A stretch of DNA of 64,000 nucleotides from Bacteroidota bacterium (GTDB taxonomy: Bacteria; Bacteroidota; Bacteroidia; Chitinophagales; Chitinophagaceae): contig JAPLEH010000033.1 in the NCBI GenBank assembly GCA_026391455.1, positions 62,001-126,000 on the forward strand, given 5' to 3'. The notes beneath the pieces were generated by a model. That model was given only the letters and a program-made list of their open reading frames with translations. It made no database searches and was not told the DNA's origin. Each line of letters starts with the position of its first letter. Within the stretch, counting starts at the first letter, position 1. Shown one piece after another: positions 7,191-17,300 of this stretch. The position numbers and the translations under genes were made by a program.

Positions 7191-8753
7191 ATGCAGTTGG
7201 AGGACATGGATAACAGAATCAGGGAAGCAGCAGATAACCACCACCCGGCGTATAATGAAAAAGCCTGGCCGGCAATGGAAAAACTGCTGAATAAACACCT
7301 GCCGGTGGAAAAGAAACGCCGGAGGCGCTTCCTCATTTGGTGGCTGCTGCCCCTGCTGGCAGGCGGATCCTACCTGCTATTTACACAGCTTCAGCAGAAG
7401 GGTAAGGGAACCGAAGCCATTAGCAGTACACAACAGCCCGGAATTCAACCCAACCAGCCGGCCAGCCAATCCGGTTCGGACCAACCCGTAATACCGGTAG
7501 GCCGGGATAACCAGCCATTACCATCTTCTGGCAGCAATAACCCCGGTTCCGTAACGGAGAACCCCAATGCAACTGCCACCAATACCCCCGACCCCGGAAA
7601 GAATAACCCCAATGCTACTTCAAACAATATGACCAGTCCCGTAAGGGCAAACCCCGGGGCCTCTGTAACCGGCACCAGAACTGTACCTGCCCAACCTTCA
7701 TCCCCTGCAGGTACCACGGACCAGCAAGGAGCGACCGTCAAAACTAAAAACCCCGAAATCGCCATCGCGGTACAAAATGGCACCATCGGAAGAAGAAAAA
7801 GAAAGGCAGATGCACCCACGAGTGAAAAGAAACCGGTAACCCTTCCGGTAACCGGGGTTGCACCGGATAATACTATTCAACCTGCTGAACCGGTCACGGC
7901 CAGCGCACAGCCCACTGCAGAAAAGAAAAAGGATCCTGCCAATCCCGGAGTAGCAGATCCCCAGAATAGCGAAACAACAAAAGTCAATCCCGCAGCAGGA
8001 GATACCCGGGCTAGCGAAACAACAAAAGTTAATCCCGAAATTGTCAATACCCCGGAGGGAAAGCAAACGGCTAATAACAAGCCCGATGTAAACACAGATT
8101 CTGTAAAGACCGTAGAAAAAAATACAACGGCAATAAAAGCACCGCAGAAAAAAGCAAAGAGTTCCTTCTTCCTGTCCATTTCTGCCGGGCCGGACCTGAG
8201 TTATGTTAGTGCTGAACGGCCTGGTACTACGAAACTGGTTACCGGGCTGGGACTTGGCTATCAGTACAAAGACAGGTTTACCATCCGAACCGGGTTCTAT
8301 TCTGCACGTAAAATTTATACTGCCGGACCCACCTCTTACAACACCCCGCCTGAATTCAATCAATACTATCCTTACCTCGAAAAAGTGGATGCCAACTGTA
8401 AAGTATATGAAATTCCCTTGTTGGTATCCTATTATTTCGGAAGAAAACAGGCACGCAGCTTCTTTGTGTCCGGCGGCCTTTCCACCCTGCTGATGAAGGA
8501 GGAGACCTATAAATATTATTATAAATACACCCCTCAGGGTCAGATCTATACCAATCAATGGACCATCAACAATGAGAATAAACATTTTTTCTCTGTAATG
8601 ACCTTATCGGGCGGTTACCAGCGGAATTTGGGGAAACGAGTCAGCCTGATGGCCGAGCCTTATCTCAAATTACCCTTGGGTGGTGTTGGCTATGGAAGAG
8701 TAAAATTGAACAGTGGTGGTGTGTTGTTTACGGCCGGCATCAAATTATTTTAA
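7191..8753 (+). CDS. Envelope-spanning protein: cytosolic N-terminus, TM, long linker, C-terminal beta-barrel
   Basis: 520 residues in four parts: a short acidic, helical, cytosolic N-terminus (1-40, with NHHPAYNEKAWPAMEKLL); a KKRRRR stop and one membrane span (47-64, WWLLPLLAGGSYLLF), which by the positive-inside rule leaves the rest outside; a linker of roughly 260 residues rich in Pro, Asn, Thr and Ala with a near-repeat SETTKVNP; and a C-terminal outer-membrane beta-barrel (about 326-520) with alternating strands and a final Phe. It directly follows the ECF sigma gene, so the N-terminus is the probable anti-sigma part. A later ATG (codon 6) is also possible. Function is inferred from architecture only. 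Confidence 0.8.
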   Translation: MQLEDMDNRIREAADNHHPAYNEKAWPAMEKLLNKHLPVEKKRRRRFLIWWLLPLLAGGSYLLFTQLQQKGKGTEAISSTQQPGIQPNQPASQSGSDQPVIPVGRDNQPLPSSGSNNPGSVTENPNATATNTPDPGKNNPNATSNNMTSPVRANPGASVTGTRTVPAQPSSPAGTTDQQGATVKTKNPEIAIAVQNGTIGRRKRKADAPTSEKKPVTLPVTGVAPDNTIQPAEPVTASAQPTAEKKKDPANPGVADPQNSETTKVNPAAGDTRASETTKVNPEIVNTPEGKQTANNKPDVNTDSVKTVEKNTTAIKAPQKKAKSSFFLSISAGPDLSYVSAERPGTTKLVTGLGLGYQYKDRFTIRTGFYSARKIYTAGPTSYNTPPEFNQYYPYLEKVDANCKVYEIPLLVSYYFGRKQARSFFVSGGLSTLLMKEETYKYYYKYTPQGQIYTNQWTINNENKHFFSVMTLSGGYQRNLGKRVSLMAEPYLKLPLGGVGYGRVKLNSGGVLFTAGIKLF

Positions 8754-8798
8754 TACATCAGAGATGCGGCTTCATTATTTCGGATAAAGGTCCTGCTT

Positions 8799-9635
8799 AT
8801 GAAAGTTACGGCATTTTTTTTCTTCGCGGGTTGCTTATTGGTTGCTCAGCTCTCCTGTAGCAAGTTTGGCAACACCCTGCCGCCTCCGCCACCGGATCCC
8901 TGTTTCAATCTTAACATGGGGCTCAGCGGCAATGTTACCAATCCCAGTACATCCGGTGCTGCTGATGGCAGCATCGCGGTAACAGCAGCCATTGCAAACG
9001 GCTATTCCTATTCAATCAACAATAGCCCTTTCCAGGCCTCGGGCAATTTTAATAACCTGTCCGCGGGCAACTATACTATCAAAGTTCGCAATACAGATGG
9101 GTGCAGCGAAACCATTTCTTTTGTACTTACCAACCCAGTTCCTTCCTGTTCAGGAGTAACCATTGTAGTAAGTGCCAGTGCTACCGGAAATGATCCTTGC
9201 GGAAGCGGGGATGGAACTGTTTCTGCCACTGCAACGGGTGGCGCAGCGCCTTATGCTTTTAGTCTCAATGGCGGTGTATACCAAACTAACCCGGTATTCA
9301 CCAACCTGACCTCTGGCAGTTATACCATACTGGCCCGTGATGCCAATGGTTGTATCGGCAGCAGTGCCATCGTTGTCGGCAATCAGCCAGCAGGTCCTTT
9401 GTTTACACAGGTTAGAACATTGATCCGGAGTAATTGCCTGTATTGCCATGGGCCCGTACTTTCCAATGGAATAAACCTGAACATCGATTGCAATATTGTA
9501 ACAGGCAAAGACAGAATCAAAGCCCGGGCAGTAGATGGATTGCCGACCCCTATGCCACAAAGTGGATTATTACCAGCAGCAGACCGGCAAAAAATAATAG
9601 ACTGGATCAATGCCGGAGGCCGTTTTACCAATTAA
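8799..9635 (+). CDS. Lipoprotein with two SprB-like repeats and a c-type heme motif
   Basis: A lipobox ending at Cys20 (LLVAQLSC) marks a lipoprotein. A proline run leads into two repeats (about 40-112 and 118-195) of the SprB/gliding-adhesin kind: GSIAVTA, GYSYSINNSPF, FNNLSAGNYTIKVRNTDGC and GTVSATATGG, PYAFSLNGGVY, FTNLTSGSYTILARDANGC. The C-terminal region has Cys213-x2-Cys216-His217 (CLYCH), a heme c attachment site, then a Met-containing PMPQSG segment and the typical end helix DRQKIIDWINAGG. It probably sits at the outer membrane; the electron partner is unknown. It follows the sigma/barrel pair by 45 bases and may be co-transcribed. Confidence 0.82.
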   Translation: MKVTAFFFFAGCLLVAQLSCSKFGNTLPPPPPDPCFNLNMGLSGNVTNPSTSGAADGSIAVTAAIANGYSYSINNSPFQASGNFNNLSAGNYTIKVRNTDGCSETISFVLTNPVPSCSGVTIVVSASATGNDPCGSGDGTVSATATGGAAPYAFSLNGGVYQTNPVFTNLTSGSYTILARDANGCIGSSAIVVGNQPAGPLFTQVRTLIRSNCLYCHGPVLSNGINLNIDCNIVTGKDRIKARAVDGLPTPMPQSGLLPAADRQKIIDWINAGGRFTN

Positions 9636-9670
9636 GGGATGACAATTGTTTGTCGAAGAATGTTTCCGGT

Positions 9671-10234
9671 TTATTTCCCCCAACGAAATGATTCGATTGA
9701 AAATCCTGCGAGATCGAGTACCCGATCCGTAACTGTGGCTGCTATTGCCTCGGGCGTGGTGGGTTTACTGTAAAAGGAAGGTGTGGCCGGGCAAATGATT
9801 CCCCCCGCGAGTGTCACAGTTTCCATATTACGTATATGCACAAGGTTATAGGGGGTTTCTCTCACCACGCAGATTAGCTTTCTGCGTTCTTTCAAAATTA
9901 CATCAGCGGCTCTTGTAATAAGATCATTTGATACACCGGTTGCAATACGACCCAGCGTTCCCATCGAGCAGGGGATCACGATGAATGTATCATACCGCCC
10001 CGAACCGGAAGCAAAGGGAGCAGTAAAGTCATTCGTATGATAATATTTAAGCGGGAAACTTTTCCAGGAGTCATTATCCAGTTCAGTCTTCCATACTTCT
10101 TTCGCATTTTCTGTGAGCACCACAGACAGTTCATCCCATTGTTCTGGAATGGACAGTAATCTTTTCAGCAGACCTTCCGCATATATGGAGCCGCTGGCAC
10201 CGGTGATAGCAATGGCAATTTTTCTCATGTGCAT
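9671..10234 (-). CDS. ubiX: UbiX family flavin prenyltransferase
   Basis: 187 residues with the UbiX/Pad1 flavin-binding start (KIAIAITGASGSIYAEGLL), the central IVIPCSMGTLGRIATGVSNDLITRAADV segment and the VRETPYNLVHIRNM motif with conserved Arg and Glu. Flavin prenyltransferases attach a dimethylallyl group to FMN to make the prenylated cofactor of UbiD decarboxylases. No UbiD gene is in the window, so the partner lies elsewhere. The frame begins MHMRK; the second Met may be the true start. Confidence 0.9.
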   Translation of the reverse strand: MHMRKIAIAITGASGSIYAEGLLKRLLSIPEQWDELSVVLTENAKEVWKTELDNDSWKSFPLKYYHTNDFTAPFASGSGRYDTFIVIPCSMGTLGRIATGVSNDLITRAADVILKERRKLICVVRETPYNLVHIRNMETVTLAGGIICPATPSFYSKPTTPEAIAATVTDRVLDLAGFSIESFRWGK

Positions 10235-10433
10235 TTAACGTGTAAAGCTGATGAAAGTTGAGGAAAGTTAGTGTAATTCACGCAATCGTTTGCGAATCTG
10301 TGCTTTGCAAAAAAATTGTTGTTGTACCATTGAGTTCAATCAATAAATCGTGTATTCAGGACATAATTTCGCGGAAAGCACAAAAAAGGGCGGCCAAAAA
10401 CTTTGTATTATCCTTTTATTAACGATATTAGCG

Positions 10434-10515
10434 ATGAATTTTCATAGGATAAGGTTTAATGGTTAATGGTTTTTGATTAGGGCCCCCCGATTTTACATCG
10501 GGGGTTCTTTTTTTT
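10434..10515 (+). ncRNA. Candidate short transcript ending in a strong terminator
   Basis: A strong plus-strand terminator (10484-10515) stands between two minus-strand genes, so it must end a transcript that begins inside the 413-base gap 10235-10647. The only frame just before it is a 10-codon ORF starting at 10434 (MNFHRIRFNG). A TTTG at 10402 could be a -33 element, but the -7 position (TATTAGCG, 10426) is poor. The 5' end is therefore uncertain. It may be a small RNA or a leader peptide without a downstream gene. Confidence 0.35.
10484..10515 (+). terminator. Rho-independent terminator
   Basis: Stem CCCCCGAT (10484-10491), loop TTTAC, stem ATCGGGGG (10497-10504), followed by a T-rich tail. 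Strong and directed to the plus strand. Confidence 0.8.
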
Positions 10516-10582
10516 GGGCCTTTTTGTTCATTTTTTACCGCCCCCCTGAACTTTGATTGGCACCCTTTTCCCAGCGCTAAAT

Positions 10583-10609
10583 AAAAAAACCGGGAACGAA
10601 TCCCCGGTT
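10583..10609 (-). terminator. Terminator of the DPP-IV gene
   Basis: On the minus strand AACCGGG pairs with CCCGGTT around a TTCG-containing loop, followed by a run of seven T. It lies 39 bases after the DPP-IV stop codon. Confidence 0.8.
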
Positions 10610-10647
10610 TTGAATACTATATTTTGATGGATCCCTGATGGGCTTCC

Positions 10648-12825
10648 TTAAAAGGCTTTGGGTTGTTTGGCCGGTTGATTGGGTTTTTGTGTTTGGTCGT
10701 TCCCCAAATTTTCAAGTATCCAGTTGGTCATTTTACTCCAGAGATGAAAACTGGTATTGTCGAGATTCCCATTAATGCCATGGTTTTTATTGGGATAATA
10801 AGCACTTTCAAAATCAATATTACTTTTCACGAGTGCGGATATCATCTGTGCTGCATTCTGGAAATGCACGTTATCATCGGCGGTTCCATGTATGATCAGG
10901 TATTTGCCCTTAATGCGGTCGGTGAAGTTGATCGGTGAGTTGTCATCGTATCCAGAAGCATTTTCAGCAGGCGTGCGCATATATCGCTCTGTATAGATAT
11001 TGTCGTAGAAACGCCAGTTGGTAACGGGTGCCACAGATACAGCCGCGCTGAATACCTCACTGCCTTTGGTAATGGCGAGGGCACTCATAAAGCCACCGTA
11101 GCTCCATCCCCAATGCCCGATATTGTTCTTATCTACAAATGACATATTGCCCATGAATTTGGCCGCATCAATTTGATCTTCTATTTCAAATTTGCCAAGC
11201 TGTAGATATGTTTTTTTCTTGAACTCTTCACCTCTGTAACCGGTACCGGTATTGTCCACACTTACTACAATAAATCCTTTTTGTGCCAGCAACTGGTGCC
11301 AGGAACTGACTGCGCCAAAACGGTTGGCTACCTGCTGTGACCCGGGCCCTCCATAATTGCAGAATAAAACCGGATATTTTTTGGAAGGATCAAAGTCTGC
11401 CGGTTTCAGCATCCAGCCATTCAGGGTGTCACCTTTGCTGTTGGGTACTTTGATGAACTCTGCTTTTCCATATCCATATTCATCCATTTTGCCTTTAAGT
11501 TTGGCACTTTCATTCACGGTCTTCTCCATTACCGCATAAACTCCTTTTTTCTTATCTGCAACGATCTTGTTGATGGTCACCGTTTGCGGGTTATTGATAT
11601 CAGAGCGGTAATTATAGAAACGGGTAAAGCTGTCGTTCAGTTCAACCCTGTTCCAGGCTTCACCTACCGTAAGAGGATAGGTCTTTTTACCTTCGAAATC
11701 AGTTACGAAAAGATTGCGGTCCATCGGACGGGGATAGGCCATGGTAAAGTAGATGCGTTTATTGGTTTCATCCACTCCATTCACATCGGTTACTTCGTAG
11801 TTGCCTTTCGTGATCTGTGTTTTGGTTTTACCATCGAGACTGTACAGGAAGAGATGACGGAATCCGTTCATTTCGCTGGTGAACATATAGTTCTTTCCGT
11901 CTTTCAGCCACCACCAGTCGTCGTTGACCTCCACATAGTATTTATTTTTTTCTTCGTAGAGCAGGTTGCTGGTTCCGGAAGCAGCGTCGGTGAGCAGCAG
12001 TTTCAGGTCATTCTGGTGCCGGTTCATCCAATATACCACCAGTTTGCTGTCATTTTGCGACCATTTGATACGTGGGATATAGATATCGCCCTGTTCGTAT
12101 TGTGCTTTTACTTTATTGCCGGTTGCCATATCATAGATATAGATATCCACGGCAGAATTTTCATCGCCTGCTTTCGGGTATTTATAGCGGTAATCTTTGT
12201 TGCGTACATTATCATAGATCGTCATATTGAATTCCTTCACCTTGCTTTCATCAAAGCGGTAGAAGGCCAGGTAATTTCCTTTGGGACTCCATTCAAAGGC
12301 ACGGGTGAATTCAAATTCCTCTTCGTATACCCAATCGCAGTTTCCATTGATCACAAAATTCCATTTGCCATCGGTGGTTACAGCTTTCGCTTTTTTCGAA
12401 GGAATATTGTAGATATAGAGATTGTTGTCTTTAACATAGGCAATGTTTTTGCCATCAGGCGAAAGGGTGGGGTGCAGCAACTTGCCGGTATCCAGTTTGA
12501 TCAGCTCTTTACTGCCGGCATCATAGAGATACACATACGACTTGAAAGAACGACGGTATATCTGCTCCATCCCTTTTTTCAGCAATACGGTATTGGGGTA
12601 AGCGGAGTTGAAAATAACATCTTCGGGCTGGCCAAATGTTTTTCCGGTCTCATCCTTCAATGCATCAAATTTGATATCGGGATCTTTGGAGGCACCGGAA
12701 AAATCGGCTCTTACCGGTTCACCTCTGAACGTTCCCTTCTTATAAATATCCTCTAATGTGATGGGTTTTTTCTGAGCTATCGACAGCACCGGAACGAGAA
12801 ATAATAACAAAAAAAGCGTACGCAT
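10648..12825 (-). CDS. Dipeptidyl-peptidase IV-type S9 serine peptidase
   Basis: 725 residues: a signal peptide (1-17), an eight-bladed-propeller DPPIV N-terminal region (about 60-450, with repeated YDAGS/YIYNI-type strands and the EEEFEF motif that anchors the substrate amino terminus), and the alpha/beta-hydrolase domain. The triad is Ser575 in GWSYGG, an Asp in TADDNVHFQ (about 650) and His682 in NKNHGI. It removes Xaa-Pro dipeptides from peptides in the periplasm, a common part of bacteroidete protein feeding. It is a single-gene unit with its own terminator. Confidence 0.93.
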   Translation of the reverse strand: MRTLFLLLFLVPVLSIAQKKPITLEDIYKKGTFRGEPVRADFSGASKDPDIKFDALKDETGKTFGQPEDVIFNSAYPNTVLLKKGMEQIYRRSFKSYVYLYDAGSKELIKLDTGKLLHPTLSPDGKNIAYVKDNNLYIYNIPSKKAKAVTTDGKWNFVINGNCDWVYEEEFEFTRAFEWSPKGNYLAFYRFDESKVKEFNMTIYDNVRNKDYRYKYPKAGDENSAVDIYIYDMATGNKVKAQYEQGDIYIPRIKWSQNDSKLVVYWMNRHQNDLKLLLTDAASGTSNLLYEEKNKYYVEVNDDWWWLKDGKNYMFTSEMNGFRHLFLYSLDGKTKTQITKGNYEVTDVNGVDETNKRIYFTMAYPRPMDRNLFVTDFEGKKTYPLTVGEAWNRVELNDSFTRFYNYRSDINNPQTVTINKIVADKKKGVYAVMEKTVNESAKLKGKMDEYGYGKAEFIKVPNSKGDTLNGWMLKPADFDPSKKYPVLFCNYGGPGSQQVANRFGAVSSWHQLLAQKGFIVVSVDNTGTGYRGEEFKKKTYLQLGKFEIEDQIDAAKFMGNMSFVDKNNIGHWGWSYGGFMSALAITKGSEVFSAAVSVAPVTNWRFYDNIYTERYMRTPAENASGYDDNSPINFTDRIKGKYLIIHGTADDNVHFQNAAQMISALVKSNIDFESAYYPNKNHGINGNLDNTSFHLWSKMTNWILENLGNDQTQKPNQPAKQPKAF

Positions 12826-12884
12826 AATGAATATGGTTTTTAAAGCATAAATGTAACTGAAAGCGTTGAAAAGGGGCTGCCGTA

Positions 12885-12915
12885 TAAATAAAAAAGCCTC
12901 TTGATGGAGGCTTTT
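12885..12915 (-). terminator. Terminator of the serine palmitoyltransferase gene
   Basis: AAAAGCCTC (12892-12900) and GAGGCTTTT (12907-12915) form a hairpin, with a T-run on the minus strand beyond it. It sits 64 bases after the stop at 12979. Confidence 0.8.
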
Positions 12916-12978
12916 GGGTGTTATTCTGTGATTTTTTTAGCAAGTTATTTTAAATCACCAAACAAGCGGGCATGCCTG

Positions 12979-14247
12979 TCAGCGTTTGGAAGATGCTTCC
13001 GCCATATCGGGGATCGCTTTTACGCGGTATTCGCCGGCATCCAGTTTTTTCTTGGTGGCCGAGAATGCCTCAAGGGTAAGCTGAATATCCTCATCGGTAT
13101 GTATCGCAGAGGGAATCAGGCGATAGATGATATGGCCTTTCGGAATAACCGGGTATACTACGATGGATGCGAAGATGCCATAATTTTCACGCAGGTCCAT
13201 TACCATGGCGGTCGCTTCGGGCACATCTCCTTTCATATATACGGGCGTAACCACCGAATCCGTTTTGCCTATGTCAAATCCTCTTTCTTTAAGTCCATTC
13301 TGCAATTTCATAGCATTGCTCCACAATGTATCCTTGTATTCCGGATGGTTGCGCAGCAGTTCGAGCCTTTTCAGGTTGCCCACCACCAAGGGCATGGGTA
13401 GACTTTTTGCAAATATCTGTGAGCGGATATTGTAACGGATATAATCCACGATCTTCTGATCACCGGCCACGAATGCTCCGATGCTGGCCATGGATTTTGC
13501 GAACGTGGAGAAGTACAGATCAATGGCATCCTGACATCCCTGTTCTTCACCGGCACCGGCGCCGGTTTTGCCCAACGTACCAAAGCCATGCGCATCATCC
13601 ACCAGCAGGCGGAAATCATATTTATCTTTCAGCGCAGCGATCTCTTTTAATCGGCCCTGATCACCGGCCATTCCAAATACGCCTTCGGTAATAACCAATA
13701 TACCACCAGCGCCCTGTTTATTAATTAATGCTGTGGCTCGTTGTAATTGTTTTTCACAATCTTCCACATCATTATGTTTGAATACATAACGGTGGCCGGG
13801 GTGCAGACGGAGACCGTCGATGATACAGGCATGGCTTTCGGCATCGTAAACGATCACATCATGGCGGCTGCAAAGCAAATCGATGATGCTGACCATACCC
13901 TGATAACCAAAGTTGAGCAATGCGGCATCTTCTTTCATTACAAAGGCAGCTAGTTCGCTTTCCAATTGCTCATGAAGATTACTGTTGCCACTCATCATAC
14001 GGGCACCCATGGGATAAGCCAGACCATATTCTTTTGCTCCATCGGCATCAGCTTTTCTTACTTCGGGGTGGTTGGCCAGACCGAGGTAATTGTTCAAACT
14101 CCATACAATCATTTCCTTACCACGAAATTTCATGCGGCTGCTGATTTCTCCTTCTAATTTCGGGAATGCGAAATATCCGTGTGCTCTTTCGCGGTGTTGT
14201 CCGATCGGACCATAATGTTTCAGTAAACGTTCAAAAATATCTGCCAT
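12979..14247 (-). CDS. Serine palmitoyltransferase (alpha-oxoamine synthase family)
   Basis: A 422-residue PLP-dependent enzyme. The PLP lysine is Lys251 in STFAKSMASIGAF, DDAHGFG (217-223) supplies the pyridine-nitrogen aspartate, and His139 lies in AESHACIIDG. The segment LNNYLGLANHPEVRKAD followed by YPMGARMMSG is, as I recall it, typical of the bacteroidete sphingolipid enzyme rather than of Kbl or BioF, which are the alternatives. It would condense serine with a fatty acyl-CoA, the first step of sphingolipid synthesis, in the cytosol. A good promoter precedes it and a terminator follows, so it is transcribed alone. Confidence 0.78.
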   Translation of the reverse strand: MADIFERLLKHYGPIGQHRERAHGYFAFPKLEGEISSRMKFRGKEMIVWSLNNYLGLANHPEVRKADADGAKEYGLAYPMGARMMSGNSNLHEQLESELAAFVMKEDAALLNFGYQGMVSIIDLLCSRHDVIVYDAESHACIIDGLRLHPGHRYVFKHNDVEDCEKQLQRATALINKQGAGGILVITEGVFGMAGDQGRLKEIAALKDKYDFRLLVDDAHGFGTLGKTGAGAGEEQGCQDAIDLYFSTFAKSMASIGAFVAGDQKIVDYIRYNIRSQIFAKSLPMPLVVGNLKRLELLRNHPEYKDTLWSNAMKLQNGLKERGFDIGKTDSVVTPVYMKGDVPEATAMVMDLRENYGIFASIVVYPVIPKGHIIYRLIPSAIHTDEDIQLTLEAFSATKKKLDAGEYRVKAIPDMAEASSKR

Positions 14248-14340
14248 AACTATCGGTGCTTTGATGAAAGAATCGGCTTTTGTGAATTGAATAATGCTGT
14301 TCAGTCAGCTTTGTTTTATTCAAGAATAACTGCCTGAATA

Positions 14341-14378
14341 AGCGCTGCAAAGGTAAGGGTTTAACCCTTTTTTTACAA
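14341..14378 (-). promoter_or_regulatory. Promoter of the serine palmitoyltransferase gene
   Basis: The minus strand has TTG (14378-14376), 20 bases, then TACCTTTG (14355-14348), matching the Bacteroidota -33/-7 pattern. The start site would be near 14342, giving a leader of about 95 bases. Confidence 0.6.
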
Positions 14379-14393
14379 GGACTTCCCGCTATG

Positions 14394-17300
14394 CTAATTG
14401 GCTGATTGTTTTGCTTTTAGCGCTTTCCATTTTGTTAAAAGTTTTTCGAGTTGAGTCTGTGCTGCCTTTACAGCCGAAATAGTTTGCGTGGTGGGAGGCC
14501 AGTCACTGTCCTGCAGATTATTGAAAAGGGTGGCAAACTGTGCCTGGAGCCGCTCGAAACCGGGGCCTTCACTTCCCGGTAAGCTTTGTACAAGTGTGCC
14601 GGCTTCTTTTTCCAGCGGACCCAGTTTATCGGCCACCGACTGTTCGGCATTGGTAAGTTGGGATTGCAATCCGGATCGGAATCGTTGAATTTCTTCCATC
14701 GTTTCCATACAAATTTTCCGGCTATTATAACATTGATAGGAAAGATCAAATTGTTGTTGTAATGCAATAACAGGTGTTTTAACCCGCGGATCCATTTTTA
14801 TTTTCAGCTCTTGTTGGAATGTTTTTCCATCCACGATCAACAGTATTTTATACTTACCCGGCATTACCCAGGGGGCAGAAGGCTCCGGGGTAGTGTTGAG
14901 ATAGGTGGCACTAATGGGAAATGAAGCCGGCACAGGCAGCGGTGTATAGTGCATGTCCCAGATAAAACGATGTGATCCTTCGGCTATTGACAAAACCTGT
15001 TGCGGTCGTACCCAGTAGGGCGGGGTATTATCTGCCGGTAATGCACTGGCTGTATCATTACTGGTGTATCGGCGGATCAATGTACTTCTGCCGGTGCCAT
15101 CACCGGCACGAGGTGACTGATGTATTTCCAGTATTACATGATTTGCGGGCTGATTCAGGTAATAATCTATGATCGCCCCATCGGGTGGGTTTTGCCCCGC
15201 TGGTTCTTCCTGTGGCAATGGAGTGTCGGTATTCATATTCCATCGTACGCGAAAGGCAGTTTGCGGTGCATACAGAATATTTTTTGATAAGAGGGTTTCA
15301 CTGTCCCGTATCATTTCAAGTACGAGCATGGATTCTAAGTCTCGCAGCGGAGAGATATTATCCAATATCCAGAAACTTCTGCCATGGGTGCCCACTACAA
15401 TATCGTCCTGCTTGATCACGAGATCACGGATGGATGTGGCCGGCATATTCAGCCGCAGGCTTTGCCAATGGTTACCGTCATCGAAGGATACATAAACCGC
15501 CTTTTCACTGCCGGCAAACAATAGTCCCTTTGTATAGGGGTCTTCCCTCACTACATTGATAGGAGCATCCGGTAAACCGTTCGTGATTTTTGTCCAGGTC
15601 TTTCCACCATCATGGGTTTTATAAATATGGGCGCCCATATCATCGCATCGTATCCGGTTCACGGCCACATAAGCGGTATTCTCATCAAAATGGCCTGCAT
15701 CGATCAATGATATCTTACTCCAGGCGGTAATGGATGGTGGTGTTATATTTTTCCAGGTCTTTCCGCCATCGCGGGTAATATGAATGAGTCCGTCATCCGT
15801 GCCACACCAAATCGTGTTTTTATTTTTGAAAGAAGGGGCTACGGTATAAATTACCCCCCGGCGCGGCATTTTTCTCAGTTCATCACTGGTGTAGATGCCC
15901 ACACTGGCTGGTATATCCCATGTTTCGCGGGAAAGATCGGGGCTGATCACCTCCCAACTATTACCTCCATCCGATGTTTTGAATAGTACATTTCCCGCGA
16001 GGTATAATGTTTTATTATCTATTGGGTTGAAGAGTACCGGGGCGGTGCGAAGAAACCGGTATTTACCGCTTCTAACCGTTTCGGGTGCTATGTTTTGTGT
16101 TTGACCGGTTCGTTTATCATACCGGGTGATCTTTCCGCCATATATAATATTCGGGTCGAGCGGATCTGCAGCCACATAACCATATTCTTCCACGCCCACG
16201 GGATGCCATTCACGAAAAGTGATGGCGCCGTCATTACCACGGGAAGCAATACCAACGGATCCGCTTTCCTGCTGTCCGCCATATACATTATAGGGAAATG
16301 CATTGTCGGTACTTACATGATAAAATTGTGCTGTGGGCTGATTGTACCAGCTTGAAAAAGTTTGTCCGCCATTCACGGTAATAATGGCTCCCTGATCGCT
16401 GGCGATCAGTATGATTTCCGGGTTGTCGGGATTGATCCAGATGCGATGGTAATCATCACCACCAGGTGCTCCGCGAAAAGCTGTCCAGTTATGGCCACCA
16501 TCCATACTTTTCCAGGTTACCACATTCGCCGAATAAACGATATCGGGATTTTTTGGATCGGTTTTTATTTCGGCAAAATCGGCCCCTCTTCCCCAGAGCC
16601 GGTTGTCATTACTGAGCAGGTACCAGCTTTCTCCGGCATCATCACTCCGGTAAACTCCTCCATATTTTCCCGCATCCACGGTGGCATACATTCGCTGGTT
16701 GTTGGATGGTGCGATACAAAATCCGATCCTGCCTAAACCCTGCTCAGTAGTGGGCAATCCTTTTGTGATTTTTTTCCAGGTATTTCCGCCATCTGTTGAT
16801 TTGAAGAGTCCGCTTTCTTTTCCATTCCAGGCCCCATTTTCCCAGGGGCCCTGTCTCCCGGCCCACATGTCCGCAAATATTATTTTCGGATCACGGGGAT
16901 CAATCGTAACCTGTATGGCTCCGGTATTTTCATCGATGTATAATACCTTCTTCCAGGTGCGGCCACCATCGAGCGTGCGGTACACACCCCGTTCTTTATT
17001 GGGGCCATAGGGGTGACCCAGTGCAGCAACAAACAAAATATTTGCATCGTTGGGATCAATGGTCAGGCCGCCGATCTGTTGGGCTTCTTTTAGTTCCTGA
17101 CCCACGGCATTTGCATTCAATGCGATATTGGACCAGGTGGCACCTGCATCCGTTGACTTATATAGTCCGTCGCCGGTGGAAAGATCTGGTCGTTGTATGC
17201 CTTCACCACTTCCGGCATAGAGTATATTGGGATCGGAGGGGGCAACTGCAATATCACCAATGGAACCGGTAGGCTGATCATCGAAGATGGGTTTCCAGGT

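Noticed and set aside
7698-8585. 295-codon minus-strand open frame
   Set aside because: Opposite the low-complexity linker of the barrel protein; Cys- and Arg-rich composition arises from that biased codon use.
11584-12756. 390-codon plus-strand open frame
   Set aside because: It is the antisense shadow of the DPP-IV gene, rich in Phe, Ile and His, with no domain motif.
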